Positions 42,240 to 54,740 of a stretch of DNA of 64,000 nucleotides are shown here, in pieces. Numbering within the stretch: position 1 is the first letter of the stretch; every line of letters starts with the position of its first letter. Below the pieces are notes generated by a model. The model did not search any database. It was not told the origin of the DNA and worked only from the letters and a program-made list of their open reading frames with translations. The stretch spans positions 21,447,352 to 21,511,351 of the forward strand of contig AP025075.1 of the NCBI GenBank assembly GCA_036186865.1. Reading direction: 5' to 3'. The translations under genes and the position numbers were made by a program. The DNA comes from Eustoma russellianum. Lineage: Eukaryota > Streptophyta > Magnoliopsida > Gentianales > Gentianaceae.

Positions 42240-45200
42240 TGTTACACCCGGTGCAGTGTACATAACAAAACAAAACAAAAAAAGGGGAAAAAAGATAAAC
42301 TTTTACATTAAACCACCATCCTTTCCCTTCCCATAACCCTCCAAGCCATTGTACTCTCATTATACTCATAACTCCCATACCATTAAAACATCCTTAAATA
42401 TTGTAACATATCCTCCATTCTCCCAAAATCTTGTATCGGCAGCAAAACTAAGCAAATAAAGAAAAACGCATTAGAGCTGAGAGGAATAGGGAGGCCGTGA
42501 GAGTGTGAGAGAAGAGAGGAAGGAAAAAAAAGAAAAAGAAAAAGAAGGAGAAGAAGAAAGTTTGGTCCAATCCAACCCCGGTTTCAACTACAATATAATA
42601 TATTCAAGCAATGTAAGTACTCTACCCGTACTCGTTGTTTATTTGTAAAATTCTTATGCATGTTTTGTATAAAACCAATGGATCATGTATAAGTATTCTT
42701 AAATGGATAGATGTATGAGTTTATATATATATATATATATATGTATGTTCGACAGTGGTTTATATATATGGTATGTGAATTTGAATCAACTTGACTTGTT
42801 GGCTAAATCATTCAACTTCGTGTTTCTTTATTTACGCAGAATCTACCTATAACGAGTTATATTTTATTACAGTAATTGAATAAAGTTGGCAGAAGCAAAA
42901 TCTAGCTACAACTCGTATAATTAAAGCTTAAGGTATTTATAGTTAGTGCTAAAGAGACAAATATTGAATGGTAAAGGGCCACGGCTTGTGAGTGTGTGCG
43001 AGGGTTATTTTGTGTTTTGTATATAATAATATACATAATATATATGTACGTTATAGATTTATATATGCACATGTAGAATTGTTTGAAATTATTGTGTGGA
43101 CCGAATTATATAAGCTTACTGTGATTTGCATAATTTGTGGTGGTGATGACCGAATAGGCCACTGTTTTAGAGTTGATAATTTATGTATATGAATATGTTG
43201 GCCAAGTGCAAAAAAAAGTAGAAATTGTGAAACTGATATATGTACTGCCGTGAATAAATAAGTGGCCATGTGTATTTTAAAATTTTAAAGTGGCTGATGT
43301 ACTTAAGGATATGTAAAATTGTGCATTCATATTTTACAATATAAAGTATACATATATATGTGTGTGTGTGCCGTATATGTATAGATATGGTTTTTGGGTA
43401 AAACTGTCATACGGCTGGAAAATATTAGATTTTGTGAAAATTTGGAATTTCGGCCAGCAGGATATTTTTGAACCTGCTGGACCTTATTACTTCTTAATAT
43501 TGTATAAATATCTTGTGTGAATGTTAATATGTGTGAACAGTGTTTTTTTGGGATGCACTGGCCGAATGGCCTTTTGTTAAAAAAAGAATATATTTGATTT
43601 CTTTTACAAGGCTAATGTATTAAGGAACATATGGCATATATGTAAATATATATATTATGCTGAGAAAGTGAACGTTTGGAATTGATAAATTGCTTTTGTA
43701 TTGAAATATGTTTATTTATTATGTTAACTTTGGAATTGAAATTAAATATTTAGTATATAAAATGGTCAGAAAATTGTAGTGAAAGAATAATAGTAATTCA
43801 AAGGAGAAGGAATTTGTGGTGTAAAGGTGAAGTGAAGTGACAATTTAATAAGCAAATAATTAACTTACATGTTCAAATTTTGGTGCTTTCAGAGGATAAG
43901 TTGGACGTGTAGAAGCAGAGACTTTTTGGTAACCTTCTTCATGTTCAAGTATGGAATAAGAAAGCTAAGTGACCAGATGGGTGGTAAGTGGTCTATTTGT
44001 GCTCGTTATATTGTCATGCATCAGGGGTAAGTGGTCTATTTGTGATTGTTATGTTTATCATGCATCAGTGTGTTGTTTGCTACGTATCTGTAATTGGACT
44101 TTCTCTATATGCGAGTTGTATGTATATGTAAGATATGTATGTATAAATGAACTAGGTGTATGTATGGTTGTACGATCTCAATGCGTATTGCATGTGTATA
44201 TGTATGTGTGGGGGTAGACATGCAAGTATATATGCACGTGTATGGGCGCGGGTATATATATGAGTATGAATACACTGTAATAAAATGGGGGTATACATGT
44301 AAGTATATATGCACGTGTATGGGCGCGGGTATATATTGGAGCATGTATGCGCCGGATCGTGGATTATGTGTGTGCAGCATTCATGGCACGTGCATTAGCA
44401 TTGCATCCCTTTGGGGCGAGTGACTCCACGTTACGGAGCGTGTGTTCGCTGACTCCACGTTACGGAGCATGTGTTCGCTGACTCCACGTTACGAAGCGTG
44501 TGTTCGCTGACTCTACGTTACGGAGCGTGTGCGCTGACTCCACGTTACGGAGCGTGTGTTTGTGACTCCATGTTACGGAGCGTGTGCGCTGACTCCACGT
44601 TACGGAGCGTGTGTTAGGACCCTGGGCCATGCATAGCATATCATGGAAAAAAAAGAAGAACATATTGTGTGGGATAATGATGTTGTTGCGCATGACACAT
44701 AGGGAAAGGCATGCATCATGAAGTTGCGCATTATTATGTGGAGTGACTTACTTTCTACGGTTTATCTACTTCATTGATATGCATTGTTCTCTTCTTTGTT
44801 TGTATGATTATTTGTTGTTGTGTATGTCATACTTGAAAAGAGCATGTTTCACGATTATGTAGATTGAATGATGGATCTTATTTGACTATCTCGATGTTGT
44901 CAGCTGTTAAAGATATTTGAATGAATTGAATTGAGTAATAGAGACATGTATGTTGGTTGTATGTTATCTGTAATTGACTCTGCAAGTATGATTTTCATAA
45001 TAAGTAAGGTAGGTTGCTTACTGAACCCGTTGATTTTGGCTCACACCACCACTCACCAGCTTTGTAGGTATGGAAAGTTAGGACATGCTTACACATGAGT
45101 TAGTATATCGTGGAAGATCGAGCTGGGAGATTTCGAGACTAAGGGTATCCAGACGAGACTTCTGAAGGTTGGTTGAGATAGTTCTTTCGATATTCGAGGT

Positions 45201-45442
45201 TTATGTATTTTCTTGATTAGTGTTTACATTCATTTGACTATTGTATCGATTTAGAATTCTTAGACGTTGTAGTAATGATGATGTTTATGTTATCGAAGGT
45301 TTTTAGTTTATGACTTCCGCTGACATCAATTTATGTTATTATGATGACGTGTAGTTGATTTGTATCGACACCTTGTATTCTCCTTAGTGAGATACGGCGG
45401 GTGAGTCGTTTCGAGTATTAGGACTCAGGACGGGTCGCTACA
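42240..45442 (+). repeat. 5' LTR of the LARD-like element
   Basis: It runs from TGTTACACCCGGTGCAGTG to GACGGGTCGCTACA. It contains a (TA)n run at about 42724-42742, repeated TATATGCACGTGTATGGGCG segments at about 44228-44340, and a 29-bp tandem array at 44421-44616. Open frames on either strand reflect these repeats, not genes. Confidence 0.92.
44421..44616 (+). repeat. minisatellite in the left LARD LTR, 7 units
   Basis: Seven units of TGACTCCACGTTACGGAGCG + TGTGTTCGC, 26-29 bp long, with small length changes (TGTGCGC versus TGTGTTCGC). Each holds an imperfect inverted repeat (CTCCACGTTACGGAG). The right LTR has six units at 49373-49542. Confidence 0.92.
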
Positions 45443-47200
45443 GTTTGTATCAGAGCATGGCTCTAGATCCACGGCGGAAGCATAGATTTAAGCCATGATC
45501 TTAGAATTAAGTGACAATCTGAACGTAGGTGATGAACTATGGTTTAAGAATGATCGGTTATAGGGTACGCACACCTACGACAACGTTATGCCTATATCTT
45601 AATAGCTTGATTTTTATGGCCGAGTATGGGGTCTAAGATGTAATCATAGTCACTAAGGCTGATAATTTGTATGTCTATCTAGTGGTAATATAACTTCATC
45701 CTAGAGATACAGTCTTTTCTTAATTCTTTCCACTGACCCTTAGAGAGACTACCCCGGTAGAACAGCTCTAAAAGAAAAAAAAATGCACTAAGTTAATCAT
45801 TAATTAATTAATATAACTACCCATAGAGAAACTCATAAAATTCATAGATACAAGTTAAAGAAGCAAGGTTCACATATTAGCCTTTGTAGGGTATTGGCTG
45901 ACAGTCCTAAACTGACAATGACCATGGCTAGCGCACATAATCAGTTATCGTTGGGAAAGTTTTGGGTAGGTATTTATACACAGCAACAAGTTATTTGGGT
46001 AGCCTTCATACAAATAATTTTGATTTGGAGCTATAGTTACGGTACATGACTTAAGTTTAGAATCGACATGGCGGTGCAAATGAGGAGTTAGAATAGTCAT
46101 TGCGTAAGTAAGTAGTCTTGATAAATGTTATTATCTGTAAAAGATTTAGATGGTGGCTAAGATGTAAATCTTAGAATTACTTAGATAAGATGATGATATC
46201 AACGTCGTTAAAAAAGCTGAGGTGAACAAATGAACATGTAAGTATTGCTGAATCTAATATGCGTGAATTGAATTAGCGTAATCATCAACAACAAAGTTTG
46301 CTTTTCATGTGAGATTTACTTGGGTTAAAATTAGCGGTTGAAATAATCAATTAAAGAAGTACAGTAGGTCAGTGCGACGCGTGGAAGCATGGTGAATTAA
46401 AATGCTTAGGAGGCCTAAGTTAATGATCACTTAAGTTGAATATTAGAATATAGAATGAATAGGGATAAACTACGATCAAGCATTAAATCCTACGATAAGT
46501 TGATGATGTCACTAGTAGGAATAATGACTTATAGCGACAGGTAGGTTTGAATACATATGATTGTATAGTGAAATTTTCCAAGTTGCAGCTATGGAGAATT
46601 AAGTAAGAGATTGAACCCTACGAGTACGAGACCATCTTGTGTGATGCTAGAGGTGACTAAGTTGAATTGTACTAGAGTATACATGTTTTAAAAATGCATG
46701 AGGTTTATGAGACTAGTTTTCGTGAATAAGATGATTAAGTTAATATTGTAATACACTTAAGCACCAATTATAGAAAGTTGCCGATGGCAGCAGATAGGAG
46801 TTCCATATGGACTGATGATTGGGTTGTGAGATCACTCAGCGTAGCGACAATACCCTTAGGTTTGATCTAAAGTTATAGAAAGATTAAGTTATGATTTCAA
46901 CAAGCGGATGACAATGAATTTAGAAACTACCTTGTTGGTATACAAAAAAACGATTTTTGGAGCTTAGTCTGTGGGGAGAAGCATTGGTAATAATGTGGAA
47001 GAGTTTGATCTGGATATTGCCGACCTTACGGTCAATGTCAATAGGCGAAAATGGAACATCAACGACCTGAAGGACTAGTGCTAATATTGGAGGTATTAGA
47101 ATGAGAATAGAAGCTCAAAGAAGAAGGCGGTAGAAGCATCCGTGTCTTTTGAGTTAGGCACACAAGTTTCGAGGACGAAAATTATTATAAGGGGGGAGTG
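45443..47200 (+). other. internal region of the LARD-like element
   Basis: It starts GTTTGTATCAGAGCATGGC (initiator Met primer site with one mismatch to TGGTATCAGAGC). No frame of 60 codons or more is present on either strand and no gag, RT or integrase words are visible. The last 40 bases hold TTTCGAGGACGAAA and the polypurine tract AAGGGGGGAGTG. Nothing else was recognised. Confidence 0.8.
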
Positions 47201-50200
47201 TATTACACCCGGTGCAGTGTACATAACAAAACAAAACAAAAAAAAGGGAAAAAAAGATAAACATTTACATTAAACCACCATACTTTCCCTTCCTATAACC
47301 CCCCAAGCCATTGTACTCTCATTATACTCATAACTCCCATACCATTAAAACATCCTTAAATATTGTAACATATCCTCCATTCTCCCAAAATCTTGCGTCG
47401 GCAGCAAAACTAAGCAAATAAAGAAAAACGCATTAGAGCTGAGAGCAACAGGGAGGCCGTGAGAGTGTGAGAGAAGAGAGGAAGGAAAAAAAATGAAAAA
47501 TAAAAAGAAGGAGAAGAAGAAAGTTTGGTCCAATCCAACCCCGGTTTCAACTACGATATAATATAATTCAAGCAATGTAAGTACACTACCCGTACTCCTT
47601 ATTTATTTGCAAAATTCTTATGCATGTTTTGTATATCATGCATAAGTATTCTTAAATGGATAGATGTATGAGTTTGCATATATATATATATATATGTATG
47701 TTTGACAGTGGTTTATATGTATGGTATGTGAATTTGAATCAACTTGACTTGTTGGCTAAATCATTCAACTTCATGTTTCTTTATTTACGCAGAATACACC
47801 TATAACGAGTTATCTTTTATTACAGTAATTGAATAAAGTTGGCAGAAGCAAAATCTAGCTACAATTCGTATAATTAAAGCTTAAGGTATTTATAGTTAGT
47901 GTTATAGAGACAAATATTGAATGGTAAAGGGCCACGGCCTGTGAGTGTGTGCGAGGGTTATTTTGTGTTTTGTATATAATAATATGCATAATATATATGT
48001 ACGTTATAGATTTATATATGCACATGTAGAATTGTTTGAAATTATTGTGTGGACCGAATTATATAAGCTTATTGTGATTTGCATAATTTGTGGTGGTAAT
48101 GACCAAATAGGCCACTGTTTTAGGGTTTATAATTTATGTATATGAATATGTTGGCCAAGTGCAAAAACAAAAAGTAGAAATTGTGAAACTGATATATGTA
48201 CTGCCGTGAATAATAAGTGGCCATGTGTATTTTAAAATTTTAAAGTGGCTGATGTACTTAAGGATATGTAAAATTGTGCATTCATATTTTATAATATAAA
48301 GTATATTTATATATATATATGTGTGTGTGCCGTATATGTATAGATATGGTTTTTGGGTAAAACTGTCATACGGCTGGAAATATTAGATTTTGTGAAAATT
48401 TGGAATTTCGGCCAGGAGGATATTTTTGAACCTGTTGGATCTTATTACTTCTTAATATTGTATAAATATCTTGCGTGAATGTTAATACGTGTGAACAGTT
48501 TTTTTTGGGCTGCACTGGCCGAATGGCCTTTTGTTAAAAAAAAAGAATATATTTGATTTCTTTTACAAGGCTAATGTATTAAGGAACATATGGCATATAT
48601 GTAAATATATATATTATGCTGAGAAAGTGAACGTTTGGAATTGATAAATTGCTTTTGTGGTGAAATGTTTATTTATTATGTTTGGAATTGAAATTAAATA
48701 TTTAGTATATAAAATGGTCGGAAAATTGTAGTGAAAGAATAATAGTAATTCAAAGGAGAAGGAATTTGTGGTGTAAAGGTGAAGTGAAGAGACAATTTAA
48801 TAAGCAAATAATTAACTTACAGGTTCAAATTTTTGTGCTTTCAGAGGATAAGTTGGACGTATAGAAGCAGAGACTTTTTGGTAACCTTCTTCATGTTCAA
48901 GTATGGAGTAAGAAAGCTAAGTGACCAGATGAGTGGTAAGTAGTTTATTTGTACTCGTTATATTGTCATGCATCAGAGGTAAGTGGTCTATTTGTGATTG
49001 TTATGTTTATCATGCATCAGTGTGTTGTTTGCTGCATATCTGTAATTGGACTCTCTCTATATGCGAGTTGTATATATATGTGAGGTATGTATGTATAAAT
49101 GAACTGGGTATATGTATGGTTGTACGATCTCAATGCGTATTGCATGTGTATATGGATGTGTGGGGGTAGACATACAAGTATATATGCACGTGTATGGGAG
49201 CGGGTATATATATGAGTATGAATACACCGTAATAAAATAGGGGTATACATGTAAGTATATATGCACGTGTATGGGTGCGGGTATATATAGGAGCATGTAT
49301 GCGCCGGATCGTGGATTATGTGTGTGTAGCATTCATGGCATGTGCATTAGCATTGCATCTTTTCGGGGCGAGTGACTCCACATTACGGAGCGTGTGTTCG
49401 GTGACTCCACGTTACGGAGCGTGTGCGCTGACTCCACGTTATGGAGCGTGTGTTCGTTGACTCCACGTTACGGAGCGTGTGTTTGTTGACTCCACGTTAC
49501 GGAGCGTGTGTGCTGACTCCACGTTACGGCGCGTGTGTTAGGACCCTGGGCCATGCATAGCATATCATGGAAAAAAAAAGAAGAACATATTGTGTGGGAT
49601 AATGATATGCATAGCATCATGAAGTTGCGCATTATTATGTGGAGTGACTTACTTTCTGCAGTTTATCTACTTCATTGATATGCATTGTTCTCTTCTTTGT
49701 TTGTATGATTATTTGTTGTTGTGTATGTCATACTTGAAAAGAGCATGTTTCACGATTATGTAGATTGAATGATGGATCTTATTTGACTATTCTCGATGTG
49801 TCAGCTGTTAAAGATATATGAATGAATTGAACTGAGTAATAGAGACATGCATGTTGGTTGTATGTTATCTGTAATTGTCTCTGCATGTATGATTTTCATA
49901 ATGGGTAAGGTAGGTTGCTTATTGAGCCCTTTGATTTTGGCTCACACCACCACTCACAAGCTTTGTAGGTATGGAAAGTTAGGACATTCTTACACATGAG
50001 TTAGTATACCGTGGAAGATCGAGACGAGAGATTTCGAGACTAAGGGTATTCAGACTAGACTTCCGAAGGTTGGTTGAGATAGTTATTTCGATATTCGAAG
50101 TTTATGTATTTTCTTGATTAGTGTTTACATTCATTTAACTATTGTATCGATTTAGAATTCTTAGACGTTGTATTAATGATGATATTTATGTTATCGAAGG

Positions 50201-50343
50201 TTTTTAGTTTATGACTTCCTCTGACATCGATTTACGTTATTATGATGACGTGTAGTTGATTTGTATCGACGCCTTGTATTCTCCTTAGTGAGATACAGCG
50301 GGTGAGTCGTTTCGAGTATTTGGACTCGGGACGGGTCGCTACA
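47201..50343 (+). repeat. 3' LTR of the LARD-like element
   Basis: It is colinear with 42240-45442. The first bases are TATTACACCC (TG changed to TA), the end GGGTCGCTACA is kept. It is about 60 bp shorter, partly through one unit fewer in the minisatellite and shorter AT runs. Confidence 0.92.
49373..49542 (+). repeat. minisatellite in the right LARD LTR, 6 units
   Basis: It has the same unit as 44421-44616 but six copies, with a different order of the short (TGTGCGC) and long (TGTGTTCGT) variants. LTRs are identical at insertion, so the arrays changed afterwards. Confidence 0.9.
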
Positions 50344-50348
50344 TATCG

Positions 50349-50916
50349 GGTCACACAATAGAATGCGTATGTCTGATATTAATATTAGTAATATTAATAA
50401 TATTAATAGTGGATATTAATTATTATTGTTATTATTAACGTTTATATATATATATATATATATTATTGGATAATATTAACAGAATCCATATCTGATATGG
50501 ATTTTGATTGGTCTTATCCAATCCAGACAGAATCCATATATGATATGGATTTTGATTGGCCTCAACCAATCCGATTTTGAATCCGATTTAAGTCTTTATA
50601 TATGGATATAGAGAGCTTTGTCTCGTACACAACAGAGAACAGAAAAAAATAAAATCATTTTTGGAAAAAATGAATTTCTCAGCCTTGCCGTTTCAAGAGC
50701 TAGCATTCAGATGGAAGCATTCGTGTGGATATCGGCAGAGGGTGTTCATGTCATCGCACGTCCTTCGTCTGCGGATTTCGAATCTACAGAGGTAAGGTTT
50801 TTGAATTTCTGTCATCGAATTAAACGAACAACATGGATGCTTGATAGGAAATGAGAAATCAATTTTGTTTTTCCGCTGCCCTTTTTTTGTGGTGATCTTG
50901 TCTGTTTCCTAACAAA
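50349..50916 (+). repeat. Tork-like LTR, second part
   Basis: It continues the LTR after the second TATCG. It includes a (TA)n run at about 50441-50463 and a tandem pair with the palindrome AATCCATATCTGATATGGATT (about 50491-50511 and 50530-50550), each followed by TTGATTGG. TATATATGG lies at about 50596-50604. It ends CTGTTTCCTAACA at 50916. Confidence 0.8.
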
Positions 50917-51064
50917 ATCCGCATCCTTTCAAATGATTTATCATTCAAAACTTCTACAAAGAATAATTTTGGGCATCAAACATAGGTGCTTTAGTGTTTG
51001 ATCCTTAGAATAGTGCAGTTGGCTTAGAAGCTGAGGTGTAGGATGAAGAGGTTGTCATTGCCAT
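50917..51064 (-). pseudogene. family M gag, N-terminal fragment
   Basis: From the ATG at 51064 on the minus strand the sequence follows the gag start at 36713 (about 75% identical by eye), including the SLWKF-type and MINHLKG-like region. It stops at 50917, where the Tork-like LTR was inserted. The primer site TTGGTATCAGAGCC lies at 51114-51127. Confidence 0.75.
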
Positions 51065-51127
51065 GATCTTTAACCTTGCTACTTGTAAAGATTGGCCAAG
51101 CAATCAAGATTAGGCTCTGATACCAAT

Positions 51128-51628
51128 TGTTAGGTCTGTAACAATCACTCTAGAGGGGGGTTGAATAAAGTGTTGGGCAATTTTGCGAAATTTTCTAATT
51201 TTTTTTGGCTTTCTTCAAGTCAGGTGGGAATCTAAAATCAAAGCAATAGTGGGAGATGAGAAACAATGAATGAGTACACCGGATATAGAGTAGTTCGAAT
51301 CGTAAATGATTCTACTCCACTAGCATTTTGTTGCCAAAGTGGATTTACAACAACTACTCTTCTTATTAAAGCTAATAAGAACAACAACAGCAATACTTAC
51401 ACTAACACCTTAGTGTAAGCAACCACAACAACACTTTTTGCAGAAAACACCTTTGTGTAACTACAACTTCAGCTCTAAGCAAGAACAACTTTTTGCTACC
51501 TCACAACTTCAACAAAAACTCAAAAACTTTCTCACAGTGGGTTGAAGGAAGTAGTGGGGTTTACACTTTCTCACTAGTCTAAACACAAGCAAGAGACCAA
51601 AGATTTATGGCTCCTTTTGTGTTAGACT
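51128..51628 (-). repeat. family M LTR, inner part
   Basis: TGTTAGGTCTGTAAC onward matches 36777-37255. It ends in TTAGACT at 51628, where the Sirevirus LTR starts. AGACT (51624-51628) is the left copy of its target duplication. Confidence 0.88.
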
Positions 51629-54600
51629 TGTAGAGATAAGGGGGTTTGAGTGATTTCAAAATAAGTAACTTGAATGCATATATATATATATATATAAACG
51701 TATATAAGCATATAAACGTGTACATGAATGCATGATATCTTGCCATTACTTGCCTTATTTAGCTTATATATTATGTTGCCGTACTAACGAGCCATGAAGC
51801 ATTAAAGCTTACATCATATGGCAAACATTTGTTGTGTTTATACTATTTTCAGGTGCCACCATTAATGAACTAAACTAGTTCATTAAGTGAAGTACTTAGT
51901 TTAATAAACTAAGTAGTTCATTAAAGGAAGCTACATTTGGAAAAGGCACAAAGGCAACAAGGCTAAGGAAGGAAAGTCTCCTCCTCCTCCTTTTCATTAA
52001 ATATACACGCCACACATGTATATAAATATATATTTTCAGATTTTTTAAATGAAGGCACATACACATCTATTCCAACGTACTACCGACACGTTATATATTT
52101 TACGTACGTACGTCACACCACTATACTTAAATCATATTTATGAGTATATTCAGGTCTTATATCATATGATATAAGATATGGTGATGACAAATTAAATACG
52201 ACACGATAAAAGGTTCTAAACCGAAATTTGTCGTATCGGGCGAATACCGAAACTTCGCCAACGTGTCACGTACTTGCCATAAATAAATGGCCAGACCCTA
52301 TACTTCAAAAATCACCAAAAAGTTCGTGCCATGCATGATATTTTCAGCCAAAAATACTTTCCATGTTGGCACACACAAATTACTCCACATTAAGGCCAAA
52401 CTGTGAAGATTCCAAGTTTAATTTTGTCACATGCTAATGGTACCACTTTAGACCAGCCAAGTGCTGAGATTTAAAGTATATATTATATATATTATGTATA
52501 ACATAATATATATAACATGTGCAAAAGTTGGAATTTAAATTAGAGAAAAATCGGGTAATCGATAAATATCGAAAATTCGGTTTTCTACGCACACAACACA
52601 TGGAACGTTTTTGGTATATCATGTGATACGTATCTAGACACTTTTTACATATGATATAAATCTTAAAGTGTTCTAGAAAATTAAATTAAGGGCTAATTGA
52701 AATATTACATGTGTGTATTATTAAATGTGCATTAGTTTTACAAAGTTAGCAAAAATAAATTTCAGCACATGCACATACACATTCCAACGCCACCTACAGC
52801 TGATTTGGAGCATATGTGGAGCTTTGTTGGCATCTTGATTGGTCAAGGATCAATCATATAATGTTGGTGAATTGAAGAGAGAAGCTACAAATGGTAAGAA
52901 TTCAAAATATACCTCTCTTATGTCACATGCTCAAAATTTCAGCATGCTAAACATATGGTGGCCGTAATTATGACATTCAAAGTGAGATATTCAATCATCT
53001 TTTATTATGTGATTGATTAGAAGAAGAAATGGAAAGGTTTTGAATATTATTTAAATAAATAAATGGTGATATTTTATATATCACACATGCTGAAAATTTT
53101 TCAGCATGTGTACAACTTGTGTGGCCGAATTTTAGAGCTATATGGTGTCCAAGTTCATTTGTTATGTGATAGCAATACTTACCATAACTTGGTGATTCAA
53201 TTTTTAAAGAAAAAATTAAGGTAAATTGGGTATTATTTTTGAAAGAAAAGGAATGTTGCACATGCTGAATTTTCAGCATGGCAAGACTACTAATGGCCGA
53301 TTTTTTGCACTTGATTTGGAAGAATTTTTATCTTGCAATTTATGTGATGTATCTCTTGATTTATGGAAGGTATTATGTGATGATTTTTGGCACATGTTTG
53401 AGTGTAATTATCAGATTTTTTCCATGCCATCATGATGACAACGTTGAACCAATAAGGAGGTGCCAAGTAAGCGAAGACTAAGTGATCATCCAATGAGAAG
53501 ATGTCAAGTAAGCAAGGCCTTGTCACAATGATGTCTTACACTCTCTCAAGGACTTAAAAGATAATTTTCAAGAGGGGGAGACTTACCAAAGGGGACGGCT
53601 GGAAGGTTAAAAAGAAAGAGATGAGAGCAAACAAAACAACGACAAGCATTGCAATTCCAAGAGATCAAAAAGCCTAGCTCTTCTTCTCCTACATCTTCTT
53701 TCTTTCTTTATTCTTGTAAAAGCCTATTGTTTTCACATCTTTCAATCTTGAATAGGCTTGAGATAAACCACCATTCATATATCTTTGTAAAAGATTGATC
53801 AAGGTGTGATCAATCTTCACTCTAGCAAGGTGGTGGTGTTCGTGCGAATTGTACTTACAATACAAGGTTTGTAAAGGGTTGGAGTTAGGTGTAACTCTAT
53901 CAACCCTATGGTAAGGTGTGTTGTGTGTGTGTGATTAGTGTGAACCAAGGAAGGTGTTCCTTGAAGACTGGAGTAGGTTGTTTATAACCGAACCAGTATA
54001 AAAATCTTGGTGCCATTTACTTTCTGCATTTACTTTTCAGTTACAACACTGTTTATCCTTCTTGTTCGCATCCGTAAAAAGAGTAAACGATTTTCAAAAA
54101 TTACAAAAATTTGCAGAAATATACTTACACGTTCTAGGGTTAATTTGGCATAAGTTTCAACCCTTTTGGATAAGTATAAGTTAATCAAACATCAAAAGAT
54201 CTGAGACTAGTGCAGTCTGATTTTCAGACTTGCAAAGGTTGAGACTTTGATTGTAGTTGACCTACTTCCTAAAAGAATTTTCTAAAACTATTTCAACCCA
54301 TTTCAATATAGTATAAAAGGAGTTAGTGGTTAAATTTTCAGAGCATTTGGACGTTCACACAAATAGGAATTAATTTTTCAAAACCATCTACCGTTTCTGG
54401 TAGATTTGCATAATCTGAGTACCAACGGTTTTTGAAGGGGTTAAAGGTTGAATTTTAATTTGAAATTTTTAGGGGACCCTTATAACATCTGAGGCTAAGT
54501 TTTTACTCAAAATTTCATAATTTTTGATGACCTCTAACCTAGTTTTAAAAACGTTTTAAAACTGGTCCTGAAAACAGAATCTGTTTTCAGAACTTGAATT

Positions 54601-54686
54601 GTTCAAGTTTAAAGAAATTTTAAAAACCACACTTTCCGCACCATCTATTCAACCCCCCCTTCTAGTGGTGCCTTGCAGATCCTACA
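51629..54686 (+). repeat. 5' LTR of the full-length Sirevirus
   Basis: TGTAGAGATAAG to GATCCTACA. It contains the inverted repeat AATGAAC/GTTCATT with nested TACTTAGTT/AACTAAGTA (51864-51926), the perfect palindrome CTTATATCATATGATATAAG (52156-52175), and three stem-loop modules (52923-52970, 53083-53128, 53259-53300). A TATAAAAA at 53997-54004 is a candidate TATA box, which would leave about 690 bp of transcribed LTR; this is only a position-based guess. Confidence 0.93.
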
Positions 54687-54688
54687 AG

Positions 54689-54703
54689 TGGTATCAGAGA
54701 GCA
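54689..54703 (+). other. primer-binding site, initiator Met tRNA type
   Basis: TGGTATCAGAGAGCA lies two bases after the LTR end. It matches the plant copia TGGTATCAGAGC site complementary to the initiator methionine tRNA, with the usual tract disturbed only after TGGTATCAGAG. Confidence 0.88.
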
Positions 54704-54740
54704 GGAACACTCACTTCAAGGAATCCAACGATTCAGTGAG

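Larger units (their letters stand above)
42240..50343 (+). mobile_element. non-coding long-LTR element (LARD-like), 8.1 kb
   Basis: LTRs of 3.2 kb (42240-45442) and 3.14 kb (47201-50343) flank only 1758 bp of internal sequence without any open frame of note. Target duplications TATCG (42235-42239 and 50344-50348) are perfect. A primer-site-like TTGTATCAGAGC follows the left LTR, and TTTCGAGGACGAAA plus AAGGGGGGAG precedes the right LTR; the latter resembles the pol 3' end of Tekay-type chromoviruses. So it keeps the cis signals of a Ty3/gypsy element but no gag or pol. Mobilisation would need a partner's proteins. Orientation follows the primer site. Confidence 0.9.
40971..50916 (+). mobile_element. 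Tork-like Ty1/copia element, 5'-truncated, split by the long-LTR element
   Basis: The end of RT and RNase H (40985-41870) lead into polypurine tract AGTGGGAGAT and an LTR starting TGTTTGTGTATGTGCC at 41877. The LTR is interrupted at 42239 and resumes at 50349 after the TATCG duplication, ending TTTCCTAACA at 50916. Joined LTR length is about 930 bp. The 5' two thirds of the element are missing. Its right end abuts gag sequence of the family M element at 50917, so it inserted there. Confidence 0.85.

Noticed and set aside
44105..44693. Frames over the LTR microsatellite and minisatellite (both LARD LTRs)
   Set aside because: The His/Tyr/Thr- and Arg/Ser/Val-rich periodic peptides mirror DNA repeats. 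The same frames recur in the second LTR only because the LTRs are copies.
45443..47200. Hidden gag or pol in the interior of the LARD-like element
   Set aside because: No frame of 60 codons or more and no RT, integrase or protease words were found on either strand when reading through it.
53226..53526. Frames of 67-94 residues in the Sirevirus LTR that recur in the other LTR
   Set aside because: Recurrence at 61642-61942 reflects LTR duplication, not protein conservation. They overlap stem-loop modules and have no domain.
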